From assembly GCF_015865035.1 (NCBI RefSeq), contig NZ_JADZGI010000001.1, positions 124,001 through 188,000 on the forward strand: a stretch of DNA of 64,000 nt, written 5' to 3'. This DNA is from Novosphingobium aureum. GTDB lineage: Bacteria > Pseudomonadota > Alphaproteobacteria > Sphingomonadales > Sphingomonadaceae. The number at the start of each line of letters is the position of its first letter. The first letter of the stretch is position 1. Under the pieces are notes generated by a model. That model worked only from the letters and a program-made list of their open reading frames with translations. It was not told where the DNA came from and ran no database searches. The position numbers were made by a program, and so were the translations under genes. Below, piece after piece: positions 24,365-32,479 of this stretch.

Positions 24365-24652
24365 CTACTGCTGACCCGGAGCCGCTACGGGAAGTTCTGC
24401 CCTTCCGTCAAGCACTCTGTAGCAGGCCTGTGCCTCGCTCGCCGGTCCGCGGCGCTCGGGCAGTGCGAGAATCTCGATAACCCTGACCGTGTTGCCCAGT
24501 GGCACGGTGAGGACGTCGCCGGTCGCGACCTTGTGGTGGGCGCGATCGATCCGGCGACCGTTGAGCCGCATGTGGCCGTCCTGGGCCATAGCCTGGGCGA
24601 GGGGCCTCGTCTTGGCGAGACGCAGGAACCACAGCAGCTTGTCGATGCGCAT
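24365..24652 (-). CDS. S4-domain RNA-binding protein (Hsp15-like)
   Basis: A 95-residue protein beginning MRIDKLLWFLRLAKTR, the S4 RNA-binding fold seen in Hsp15, which rescues stalled 50S subunits with attached tRNA. The GHMRLNGRRIDRAHHKVATGD segment (residues 26-46) completes the S4 domain. It is shorter than E. coli Hsp15 (133 residues), lacking much of the basic C-terminal tail. Its ATG shares one base with the helicase stop codon (TAATG at 24652), so translation is coupled to the helicase. Confidence 0.88.
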   Translation of the reverse strand: MRIDKLLWFLRLAKTRPLAQAMAQDGHMRLNGRRIDRAHHKVATGDVLTVPLGNTVRVIEILALPERRGPASEAQACYRVLDGRAELPVAAPGQQ

Positions 24653-27462
24653 TACCGGACCATGTCGGCGAGCGCGGCAAAGGCGCTCCCCTCGCGGGCC
24701 TTGACCGGACGGGCCTGCTCGACCTGGCGGCGCGGCGGACGCCAGCTCCAGCGCACCGGTTCGGGCGGGCCAAAGGCGTTTTCGGCAAGCGGGCGCGGGC
24801 TCGAGGGCTGGAAACCGCCGAGCCGCAGCAGGCGCGCATAGCTTGCGGTGGTAAGGCCCATCGAGACCGCACGCGCGGGATCGAGCGTGAAGCTCGCATT
24901 GCGTGCGGCCCGGCCCTGCTTGCCTGCTGCGCCGCCCTTCCTGTCGCGCGACTTGCCGCCGCGACCGGACTTGCGCTGCTTGCCGGTTTCGGCCGGTGCC
25001 GGAGCATCCTGCGGCGCCTCGGTAGAGGGCTGTTCACCGGTTTCGGGCGATGCGCTCGTATCCTGGGCAGGAGCGGGTTCGGCTTGCTTGTTTTCGGACT
25101 CGTCTTCGGGCTTGCGCTCGGGCGCCTTCGCCGCGGCCTCGCGCGCCTGTTCGCGGGCACCATGCGCCTCGCGCAGGAGCTTTTCGGCCATGTCGAGGCG
25201 CACCAGCTGCTTGCCGACGCCGCGGTAGCCGGGCACGCGCTCGCGCTTGCCGGCATCGATGGCGGGCGGCATTTCGGCCTCGGGTGCACCGCCACGCGTC
25301 TTGCGTCCGGCAACGCTGGCCAGTTCGCGCCAGAGCGTGATCGGGGCGGGGCGCAGCATGGCCGGCACGAACAGGTCGAGCGCGCCTACGCGCACACCGA
25401 TCCGCGCCAGCATCGTGCGCTGGCCCTTGTCGAGCTTGTCGAGACCGGAGTGTTCGCGCGCGAGCATGCCGCCATGCTCGACCAGCTGGATCAGCAGCGC
25501 GCGCAGCTCGGGGCCCGAGTCCTGCGAGCGGCTCGCTTCGTCGAGCTTGTCGAGCGGGGCGAGCGGCTCGAGCGCCTTGGCGAGCCAGGCCTCGAGCGCC
25601 GCGACGAGCGTCTTGCGGGCCGGGGCAGGGACGGTGTCGAGCACGCGGTCGGGTACCAGCACCGGGGTCAGGAAAGTGCGACCCTGCGCGAGGGTGGCGA
25701 GAGTCTCTCCCTCCCAGGCGAGCACGCCCTTTTCGAGCGTGAGCGGGGCGTTACCCTCGTGAATCTGGCGCGAGAGGTCTTCCGCGCGCACCTCGAGCAG
25801 GCCGGGAAGGTGGCGTTCGGCGGCGGCGAGCAGCAGCTTGCGGTCGGTCAGGCGCGCGCCGGGGTCGACCTTGAAGGTGAAGCCGCGCAGCGAGCCGATG
25901 TGTTCGCCCTCGACGAGGACTTCCTCGTCCTCGAGGCGGACGGTGAGCAGATCCGAGTCCGGGCCCAGTTTTTTCATGAGTACCGCTGTCCTGCGATTGA
26001 TAAAGCGTTCGGTCAGTTTGCCGTGAAGGGCGTCGGAAAGCCGGGATTCGACCGCCCGCGCACGCGCGGCCATCTCGTCCCGGGCCAGGACCCAGTCGGG
26101 TCGCTGGGCGATATAGGCCCATGATCGGATCGCGGCAATGCGCCCCTGCAAGGTGTCGATATCGCCGCCGGTGCGGTCGAGCTGGGCGATCTGCTGGGCA
26201 ACGAAGTCGGCGCCCAGTTCGCCATGGCGCAGGTCCTGCCACAGCCGTGCCACGAAACGCGAATGAGTCTCGACGCCCTGCTGGCGGAAATCGGGAAGGC
26301 GGCAGGCCTGCCAGAAGCGCTCGACCTGTACCGGGCTGCGCACGCTGTCGTGGATCGCGGGCTCGTCGGCGAGGCGTTTGAGCACGGCGAGATCGATCGC
26401 CTCGGGTGCGATCACCAGTTCGGGCCGGTCGGGCGGGGTCTCGAGGTCGGCGACGAGGTGCGCGATCGAATCGAAGCGCGGCTCGGGTTCGCGCCAGAAC
26501 AGCTTGGTCAGCGGCGGGAAGCGGTGCTCCTCGATCGCGTAGATTTCCTCGGGCTCGAACTCGAGTTCCTCGCCGCGCCGTCCGCCGTGGGTGCCGCCCG
26601 AGCCCGAGAGCGTGCCGAAGGTGCCGTCGGTCTGGTGGCGCCCGGCGCGGCCTGCGATCTGCGCCATCTCGGCGCTGGTGAGGCGGCGCTGGCGCTGGCC
26701 GTCGAACTTGGAGAGCCCGGCGAAGGCGACGTGCTCGACGTCGAGGTTGAGCCCCATGCCGATGGCGTCGGTGGCGACGAGGTAATCGACCTCGCCCGAC
26801 TGGTAGAGCGCGACCTGCGCGTTGCGGGTCTGCGGGCTGAGCGCGCCCATCACCACCGCAGCGCCGCCCCGGAAGCGGCGCAGCATCTCGGCGATGGCGT
26901 AGACCTGCTCGGCCGAGAAGGCGACGATGGCGCTGCGCGGGGGGACGCGCGAAAGTTTCTTGGGCGGCACGTGGCTGAGCGTCGAAAAGCGCGGCCGGGT
27001 GACCACCTCGACCCCGGGAACGAGCGCCTTCACCATCGGCTCGAGGGCGGAAGAGCCCAGGATCAGCGTCTCCTCGCGGCCGCGCGCATGGAGCAGGCGG
27101 TCGGTGAAGACATGCCCGCGCTCGCGGTCCGCGCCGAGTTGCGCCTCGTCGATGGCGACGAAGGCCATCGAACGGTCGGTGACCGGCATCGCTTCGGCGG
27201 TGCACAAAAGGTAGCGCGCGTGACGCGGCTCGATCCGCTCCTCGCCGGTGATCAGCGCGACGTTCTGCTCGCCCTTTATCGCGCAGACACGGTCGTAGAC
27301 CTCGCGCGCAAGCAGGCGCAGGGGGAAGCCGATCATACCGCTCGAATGGGCGCACATGCGCTCGATCGCGAGGTGAGTCTTGCCGGTGTTGGTCGGTCCG
27401 AGAACCGCCTTCACGCCTTCTGAAGCGTCCTTTCGCACAGACGCATGAGCCTTGTGAACCAT
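24652..27462 (-). CDS. Large SUV3-like ATP-dependent helicase
   Basis: A 936-residue superfamily 2 helicase. Motif I GPTNTGKTH lies near residues 22-30, motif II is DEAQ in AIDEAQ, the helicase C domain contains ATDAIGMGLN, and motif VI is QIAGRAGRH. The sequence type is the SUV3/MgpS-like group of putative RNA helicases. The last 200 residues are low-complexity, rich in Glu, Lys, Ala and Pro, with a basic KRKSGRGGK-type stretch, probably disordered and RNA-binding. The ATG at 27462 puts motif I at the normal distance; the frame continues open to 28314 only as an artefact over the divergent M23 gene. Confidence 0.88.
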   Translation of the reverse strand: MVHKAHASVRKDASEGVKAVLGPTNTGKTHLAIERMCAHSSGMIGFPLRLLAREVYDRVCAIKGEQNVALITGEERIEPRHARYLLCTAEAMPVTDRSMAFVAIDEAQLGADRERGHVFTDRLLHARGREETLILGSSALEPMVKALVPGVEVVTRPRFSTLSHVPPKKLSRVPPRSAIVAFSAEQVYAIAEMLRRFRGGAAVVMGALSPQTRNAQVALYQSGEVDYLVATDAIGMGLNLDVEHVAFAGLSKFDGQRQRRLTSAEMAQIAGRAGRHQTDGTFGTLSGSGGTHGGRRGEELEFEPEEIYAIEEHRFPPLTKLFWREPEPRFDSIAHLVADLETPPDRPELVIAPEAIDLAVLKRLADEPAIHDSVRSPVQVERFWQACRLPDFRQQGVETHSRFVARLWQDLRHGELGADFVAQQIAQLDRTGGDIDTLQGRIAAIRSWAYIAQRPDWVLARDEMAARARAVESRLSDALHGKLTERFINRRTAVLMKKLGPDSDLLTVRLEDEEVLVEGEHIGSLRGFTFKVDPGARLTDRKLLLAAAERHLPGLLEVRAEDLSRQIHEGNAPLTLEKGVLAWEGETLATLAQGRTFLTPVLVPDRVLDTVPAPARKTLVAALEAWLAKALEPLAPLDKLDEASRSQDSGPELRALLIQLVEHGGMLAREHSGLDKLDKGQRTMLARIGVRVGALDLFVPAMLRPAPITLWRELASVAGRKTRGGAPEAEMPPAIDAGKRERVPGYRGVGKQLVRLDMAEKLLREAHGAREQAREAAAKAPERKPEDESENKQAEPAPAQDTSASPETGEQPSTEAPQDAPAPAETGKQRKSGRGGKSRDRKGGAAGKQGRAARNASFTLDPARAVSMGLTTASYARLLRLGGFQPSSPRPLAENAFGPPEPVRWSWRPPRRQVEQARPVKAREGSAFAALADMVR

Positions 27463-27688
27463 CGCGTGGTCAAGTGTGGCATCGCCACTGGCCGCTCGCA
27501 AGGGCCGGTTCGCCGGAAATCCTGTCGAAAATCCACAGTGTAAGGGAGTGGTTAACCTTGAGTGCGCAGGGTATCTGCGCAAGTTTCCAAGGTGCGCGCA
27601 GTCCATAGGGTCTGCGTCTGACGCCAATTGCGATGGTCCGGGCCGCCAGAATGAGCTCCACGGGTTAGCGAAGCAAGAGGACGGGGCA
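27463..27688. promoter_or_regulatory. Divergent intergenic region with a GGTTAACC palindrome
   Basis: 226 bp between the divergent helicase and M23 peptidase genes. It contains GGTTAACC at 27550-27557, which matches the TTAACC core of CtrA half-sites on both strands. No paired half-site at the CtrA spacing was seen. Confidence 0.35.
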
Positions 27689-29335
27689 GTGTTCAAGGCA
27701 CACGAGCAGAACGACGGCGCAGGGCCGGACGGCGCACGATGCCATGCCGCGCGCCTCTCGCACGCGCACATTCTCGAAGAGAACGCGGCTGATGCCGCGC
27801 GGGTTCCCGGCGGCACGAAGCGCCGCGAGGGCGGCCTTCGCGCGCAGGTCACTGCCTTCGAGGCATGGTGTGCGCGCGTTGAGATCGCGCCCGACCTCGC
27901 CTGCGACATTGGCAGTCGCAAGTGGTTCCGCGGCCTCGCGACGATGCTCGGCCTGAGCGCCGCCGCCATCGCGCTGTGGCCCGACTTTTCCGCCGTCGAG
28001 GCCGCGACGATGGTCCCGGTCGAGGGGCGCATGCGCGAGGAATTCCGCAGCCAGACGATCAGCCCGCTGGCCTTCGGCGCCGACGTGGGCCGCCACATGG
28101 GCGCGAGCCCGCTGGTCACTCCGCTCGATGCCGTGCCCGACCGTCCGCGCATCGAACTGGTCTCGACGCTCGCACAGGGCGATAGTTTCCAGCGCATGCT
28201 CGAACGTGCCGGGCTGGGCGCGCAGGACATTGCACAAGTGACGGGGCTGGTGGGCCAGGCCATGCCGCTCTCCGAGATCGCTTCGGGCACGCGCTTCGAC
28301 ATTACGCTGGGCAAGCGACCCTCGCCCGATGCGCCGCGCAGTCTCGAGGCGATCGATTTTCGCGCCCGCTTCGATCTCGACCTCTCGGTCGCGCGTCCGG
28401 GGGTAGACGATCCCGCGCAGCCGGTCGCAGGGCCGCTCGCGCTTCATCGCCATCCCATCGCGGTCGACGCGACCCCGCTGCGCATTCGCGGCAAGGTCGG
28501 GGCAGGGCTCTACCGCTCGGCACGCGCCGCCGGTGCGCCGGTGGCAGCGATCCAGGCCTATCTCAAGGCCGTCGACCGCCATCTCAGCCTCGACAGCGAC
28601 ATCCAGTCGGGCGACGAGTTCGACATGATCGTCGCCTACAAGCGCTCGGCGCGCGGCGAGCGACAAGTGGGCGAACTGCTCTATGCCGGCGTCGAGCGCG
28701 AGGGCAAGCCGCGCCTGCAGCTGCTGCGCTGGGGCAAGGATGGCGAGATGTTCGCTGCCGGAAGCCTTGGCGAAGCGCGCAAGGTTCCCATCGGTCAGCC
28801 CGTCGCGGGCCGGGTGACCTCGAACTACGGCATGCGCCGCCATCCGATCCTCGGCTACAAGCGCATGCATGCCGGGATCGACTATGGCGCGTCCTATGGC
28901 ACGCCGATCCACGCCGTCGCCGATGGCCGGGTGACTTATGCCGGGCGCCACGGCGGCCACGGCAATTATGTCAGGCTCGAGCATTCGGGTGGCCTTGGCA
29001 CCGGCTATGGCCACATGAGCCGCATCGCGGTGCGCAGCGGAACGCGGGTCAAGGCAGGGCAGGTCATCGGCTATGTCGGTTCGACCGGTCTCTCGACCGG
29101 GCCGCACCTGCATCTCGAGGCCTATCGCAATGGGCATACGATCAACCCGGCAGGTCTCAAGATTCTCCAGCGCCCGCGTATCGAGGGCAAGGAACGCGAT
29201 GCCTTCATGGCGCGCCTCCACGCGCTCGAGACCGTTGCGCCCGGTGCCGCGCTCGCCGACATGGCCCCCGACAAAAGCGAGGCTGCCGATACCGGGCGCG
29301 AGATCGACCGGCTCGAGCCCGAAGCGGTCGGCTGA
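27689..29335 (+). CDS. M23-family peptidoglycan DD-metallopeptidase, membrane-anchored
   Basis: Cell-wall hydrolase of 548 residues. A single hydrophobic segment (about residues 83-103) follows a charged cytoplasmic N-terminus, so most of the protein is periplasmic. A middle OapA/LysM-like region precedes the C-terminal LytM domain with the zinc-binding HAGIDYG motif and the catalytic GPHLHLE motif, both intact, so it should be active. I chose the GTG at 27689 because AGAGGACG lies just upstream; the in-frame ATG at 27476 would start in the helicase promoter region. Confidence 0.87.
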   Translation: MFKAHEQNDGAGPDGARCHAARLSHAHILEENAADAARVPGGTKRREGGLRAQVTAFEAWCARVEIAPDLACDIGSRKWFRGLATMLGLSAAAIALWPDFSAVEAATMVPVEGRMREEFRSQTISPLAFGADVGRHMGASPLVTPLDAVPDRPRIELVSTLAQGDSFQRMLERAGLGAQDIAQVTGLVGQAMPLSEIASGTRFDITLGKRPSPDAPRSLEAIDFRARFDLDLSVARPGVDDPAQPVAGPLALHRHPIAVDATPLRIRGKVGAGLYRSARAAGAPVAAIQAYLKAVDRHLSLDSDIQSGDEFDMIVAYKRSARGERQVGELLYAGVEREGKPRLQLLRWGKDGEMFAAGSLGEARKVPIGQPVAGRVTSNYGMRRHPILGYKRMHAGIDYGASYGTPIHAVADGRVTYAGRHGGHGNYVRLEHSGGLGTGYGHMSRIAVRSGTRVKAGQVIGYVGSTGLSTGPHLHLEAYRNGHTINPAGLKILQRPRIEGKERDAFMARLHALETVAPGAALADMAPDKSEAADTGREIDRLEPEAVG

Positions 29336-29416
29336 GCCGATCCTGCCGCACGCTGCAAGCGGGGCGACCTGCTGCGCGATTGAACGCACCGGGTTTTTGC
29401 GGCAAGCAACCGGGCC

Positions 29417-30406
29417 ATGACCTATCCCCACACCCGCCTTCGCCGCGCCCGCGCCACCGCATGGAGCCGTGCGCTCCACCGCGAGACCCTGCTCACCCCC
29501 GCAGATCTGATCTGGCCGCTGTTCGTGACCGAGGGCGAGGGCGTGGAGGAGCCGATCGGCTCGCTGCCCGGCGTCTCGCGCTGGTCGGTCGACGGCATCG
29601 TCGCCCGCGCGAAGGAAGCGGTCGAGCTGGGCATCCCGTGCCTCGCGCTGTTCCCCAATACCCAGCCCGAGCGGCGCAGCGACGACGGGCGCGAGGCGCT
29701 CAACCCCGACAACCTGATGTGCCGCGCCTTGCGCGCGGTGCGCGATGCCTGCGGTGACGGCGTCGGCCTGCTTACCGACGTCGCGCTCGACCCCTATACC
29801 GCGCACGGGCAGGACGGCCTCGTCGATGCCAACGGCTACGTCATCAACGACGAGACCGTCGAGGTGCTGGTCGGCCAGTCACTCAACCAGGCGCGGGCGG
29901 GCGCGGACATCATCGCGCCCTCGGACATGATGGACGGGCGCATCGCCGCGATCCGCGAGGCGCTCGAGGGCGAGGGGTACGCCAATGTCCAGATCATGTC
30001 CTATGCGGCCAAATATGCTTCGGCCTTCTACGGTCCGTTCCGCGACGCGGTCGGCTCGACCGGACTGCTCAAGGGCGACAAGAAGACTTACCAGATGGAC
30101 CCGGCCAATACCGAGGAAGCGCTGCGCGAGGTCGAGCTCGACATCGCCGAGGGCGCCGACAGCGTGATGGTCAAGCCGGGCCTGCCCTATCTCGACATCG
30201 TGCGCCGGGTGAAGGAAGCCTTCGAGGTTCCGGTCTTCGCCTATCAGGTCTCGGGCGAATACGCGATGATCGAGGCGGCAGCGGCAGCCGGTGCGGGCGA
30301 CCGCGACGCGCTGGTGCTCGAAACCCTGCTGGCATTCAAGCGCGCTGGCTGCTCGGGTGTGCTGACCTACCATGCACCGCTTGCCGCGCGGCTGCTGCGT
30401 GGCTGA
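29417..30406 (+). CDS. hemB: Porphobilinogen synthase (delta-aminolevulinic acid dehydratase)
   Basis: Condenses two 5-aminolevulinate molecules into porphobilinogen. The 329-residue protein has the two Schiff-base lysines in SYAAKYASAFYGPFRDA and VMVKPGLPYLD. The metal segment reads DVALDPYTAHGQDG, with Asp in place of the cysteines of the zinc type, which indicates a Mg/K-dependent enzyme. It leads an operon in which the next start codon (GTG 30399) overlaps its stop. Together with hemE and hemJ it is the third heme gene in the window. Confidence 0.95.
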   Translation: MTYPHTRLRRARATAWSRALHRETLLTPADLIWPLFVTEGEGVEEPIGSLPGVSRWSVDGIVARAKEAVELGIPCLALFPNTQPERRSDDGREALNPDNLMCRALRAVRDACGDGVGLLTDVALDPYTAHGQDGLVDANGYVINDETVEVLVGQSLNQARAGADIIAPSDMMDGRIAAIREALEGEGYANVQIMSYAAKYASAFYGPFRDAVGSTGLLKGDKKTYQMDPANTEEALREVELDIAEGADSVMVKPGLPYLDIVRRVKEAFEVPVFAYQVSGEYAMIEAAAAAGAGDRDALVLETLLAFKRAGCSGVLTYHAPLAARLLRG

Positions 30407-30989
30407 TTTCCGCCTCGAGACCGCGCGGCTGGTGCTGCGTTCGTGGCGCAACGAGGACCTCGCGCGCTTCGCGGCGGTGACCAATACGCCCGCGGTCATG
30501 CGCTGGCTCGGCGGCCCGCTCGACCAAGCCGGGCTGGAGACGCTGTTCGAGGCCGTGACGTCATGCGAGGCGGCGCACGGGCACTGCTTCTGGCTGGTCG
30601 AGCGCAAGGGCGACGGCGGGCATCTTGCCGGCGAAGTTCTCGGCTTCTGCGGTCTCAAGCGTGGCAATGCGCCCGCGAGCACCTTTACCGGTGAGTTCGA
30701 GGTGGGCTGGCGGCTGCGCGAGGAGGCCTGGGGCCATGGCTATGCCAAGGAGGCCGCGATCGCATCGCTCGATGCCGGGTTCGACCGCTTCGGCGCATCG
30801 CGCGTGGTTGCCATCACCAATCCGCCCAACCGTGCCAGCTGGGGGCTGATGGAGCGGCTCGGCATGGTGCGCACGCCTGCGCTCGACTACCTTGACGCGC
30901 GTTTTGCGTCCGAGATCGGCGAGACGCTGGCCTGGACGATCACTGCCGAGGCATGGCACCGGGCACGCAAAGGAGAACAGCAAGCATGA
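30399..30989 (+). CDS. GNAT-family N-acetyltransferase (RimJ/RimL-like)
   Basis: A 196-residue acetyltransferase starting VADFRLETARLVLRSWRNED, the usual opening of RimJ/RimL-type GNAT proteins. The FEVGWRLREEAWGHGYAKEA segment (around residues 102-121) forms the acetyl-CoA loop. Substrate unknown. I take the GTG at 30399, overlapping the hemB stop, rather than the ATG at 30372, because the domain begins immediately after it. Its stop overlaps the start of the gamma-carbonic anhydrase gene. Confidence 0.85.
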   Translation: MADFRLETARLVLRSWRNEDLARFAAVTNTPAVMRWLGGPLDQAGLETLFEAVTSCEAAHGHCFWLVERKGDGGHLAGEVLGFCGLKRGNAPASTFTGEFEVGWRLREEAWGHGYAKEAAIASLDAGFDRFGASRVVAITNPPNRASWGLMERLGMVRTPALDYLDARFASEIGETLAWTITAEAWHRARKGEQQA

Positions 30990-31540
30990 CGCGCAGCGAC
31001 GTGACGATCGCCGCCATTCACGGCAAGGCCCCGCGCATCCATTCGAGCGCCTTCATCGCGCCGGGATGCCGGATCATCGGCGATGTCGAGATCGGGCCGG
31101 ACGTGAGCATCTGGTACAACTGCGTGATCCGTGCCGACGTCAACCGCGTCGTGATCGGTGCGCGCAGCAATATTCAGGACGGAACCGTAGTCCACTGCGA
31201 CAGCCCCAAGCCATCGCGCCCTGAAGGCTTCGCCACGCTGATCGGTGAGGACGTACTGATCGGGCACATGGCGATGGTCCACGGCTGCACGCTCGAGGAC
31301 CGGTCCTTCGTCGGGCTCGGCGCGATCGTCATGGACGGCAGCCATATCGAGAGCGATGGCATGCTGGCGGCAGGCGCCCAGCTCACCGGCAAGCGCATCG
31401 GCGCGCGCCAGCTGTGGATGGGCCGCCCGGCGAAATACCTGCGCGATCTCGACGATACGGCGATTGCGGCCAACCAGGCGGGCGTGCGCGGCTATGTCGA
31501 GAACGGGCGCGCGCATGCCGCTGCGCTCGGCCTTGCCTGA
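30986..31540 (+). CDS. Gamma-carbonic anhydrase family protein
   Basis: Left-handed beta-helix hexapeptide-repeat protein of 184 residues. The zinc-binding histidines appear in TVVHCDS and in the IGHMAMVHGC pair, as in gamma-carbonic anhydrases; many such proteins have weak or unknown activity. The ATG at 30986 follows AAGGAGAAC, a good ribosome-binding site, and overlaps the GNAT stop. The reading frame of the next gene (DUF167) is the same as this one, separated only by this TGA and an unusual start region. Confidence 0.9.
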   Translation: MTRSDVTIAAIHGKAPRIHSSAFIAPGCRIIGDVEIGPDVSIWYNCVIRADVNRVVIGARSNIQDGTVVHCDSPKPSRPEGFATLIGEDVLIGHMAMVHGCTLEDRSFVGLGAIVMDGSHIESDGMLAAGAQLTGKRIGARQLWMGRPAKYLRDLDDTAIAANQAGVRGYVENGRAHAAALGLA

Positions 31541-31591
31541 GCGGAGGCAGCGCTGGCCCGGCCTCGCCTCGAACTGCCCGATGCACAAGCG

Positions 31592-31837
31592 GTGCGCGCG
31601 CTGCTCGACGGTGAGGGCCGTATCGAGCTCAGGGTCACGCCCGGTGCGCGCAGTGAGGCGATGAGCGTCGAGGCGGGCGTGCTCCACGTGAAAGTGCGCG
31701 CCAAGCCGCAGGACGGCGAGGCAAACAGCGCGGTGCGCAAACTGCTCGCACAGGCGCTCGGCATCGCCCCGAGCCGCATCGACTTGTTGCGCGGCGCAAC
31801 TTCGCGCGACAAGCAGTTCCGGGTCGATCGGGACTAG
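31592..31837 (+). CDS. DUF167 (YggU) family protein
   Basis: Small conserved protein of 81 residues from GTG 31592, with the family core IELRVTPGARSE and VHVKVRAKPQDGEAN-like segment (here VLHVKVRAKPQDGEAN). Function unknown across the family. Neither ATG nor ribosome-binding site fits at 31592; a GGAGG at 31543-31547 instead sits 5 nt before an in-frame CTG at 31553, which would add 13 residues. I keep the GTG as the conservative start. It is the last gene of the hemB-GNAT-carbonic anhydrase operon. Confidence 0.8.
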   Translation: MRALLDGEGRIELRVTPGARSEAMSVEAGVLHVKVRAKPQDGEANSAVRKLLAQALGIAPSRIDLLRGATSRDKQFRVDRD

Positions 31838-31860
31838 TCGCAGTGCCCCTCTCGCCCCCG

Positions 31861-31887
31861 CTCAGCCTTCGACAATCTCAGGCTGAG
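31861..31887. repeat. Palindromic hairpin, REP-like
   Basis: CTCAGCCT and AGGCTGAG form a perfect 8-bp stem around 11 nt, between the convergent DUF167 and truncated globin genes. It has no T-run, so it resembles a dispersed palindromic repeat more than a terminator. Confidence 0.5.
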
Positions 31888-31914
31888 CGGATGGACTGTC
31901 GAATCGGGTGACGC

Positions 31915-32367
31915 TTAGGAAGTGACCGGGTTCTGCGGCGGGCGCGCGGCCATTGCGGTACACAGGTCGGCAAGGACCTCGCCCATGGCCTTGGCGATAT
32001 GCGCGGGCTGCGGGTCGATCTCCGCAATCGCGCGCTGCATCGCACCAGCCCATTGATCAGCCGTCTTCGCGGTGATGCGGAAGGGCTTGTGGATGCTCAT
32101 CATGCATCGGTCGGGATGCGCCTCGAACCAGTCGCGCGGGCCGCCCGCCCAACCCGCGAGGAACTGCGGCAGCGATTCGCGCATCGGCGAGAGGTCTTCG
32201 GCATGCATCGCGCGCAGCTCGGCATAGGCGGGGTCCTGCTCCATCAGGTCGTAGAAGCGTTGGCAGATCGCCTCGAAGACCGGCGCACCGCCCAGCATGT
32301 AGAAAGGCGTGCGCGGTTCGGGCGCGGCCTCGGGGACATCGGTGCGTGCTTGGGCGCTTGTCGTCAC
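31915..32367 (-). CDS. Group II truncated hemoglobin-like protein
   Basis: A 150-residue globin of the 2-on-2 fold. Visible features are GGAPVFEAICQRFYDLMEQDP at the B/C helices, the FLAGWAGGP motif before the F region, a conserved Trp-Phe, and MMSIHKPFRIT in the H-helix zone. Such proteins bind O2 or NO. The gene is single, facing left, with a parS-type palindrome 53 bp upstream of its start. The N-terminal 20 residues are Pro/Ala-rich. Confidence 0.82.
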   Translation of the reverse strand: MTTSAQARTDVPEAAPEPRTPFYMLGGAPVFEAICQRFYDLMEQDPAYAELRAMHAEDLSPMRESLPQFLAGWAGGPRDWFEAHPDRCMMSIHKPFRITAKTADQWAGAMQRAIAEIDPQPAHIAKAMGEVLADLCTAMAARPPQNPVTS

Positions 32368-32419
32368 GGCGCAGATCCTTTCCGGGCGGTCTCGGGGCAG
32401 CCTCGGGTTCTACACGCGG

Positions 32420-32435
32420 CGTTCCACGTGGAACT
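32420..32435. other. parS site 8, TTCCACGTGGAA class, outermost
   Basis: CGTTCCACGTGGAACT keeps the full 14-bp GTTCCACGTGGAAC palindrome; only the two outer bases differ from sites 3-6. It lies between the globin and ligase genes, 15-17 kb from parAB and about 29 kb from the candidate origin. Confidence 0.8.
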
Positions 32436-32479
32436 TGATCGCGGTCAAGGTTTCGAAATCTTCGACGCGAAGCCCTGGT

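Noticed and set aside
27463..28314. Long N-terminal extension of the helicase
   Set aside because: The extension lies antisense to the M23 peptidase gene; helicase motif I is at the right distance from the ATG at 27462.
31681..31697. CTCCACGTGAAA near 31682 as another parS site
   Set aside because: Outer positions and several inner bases differ from both parS classes; it is probably a chance match in DUF167.
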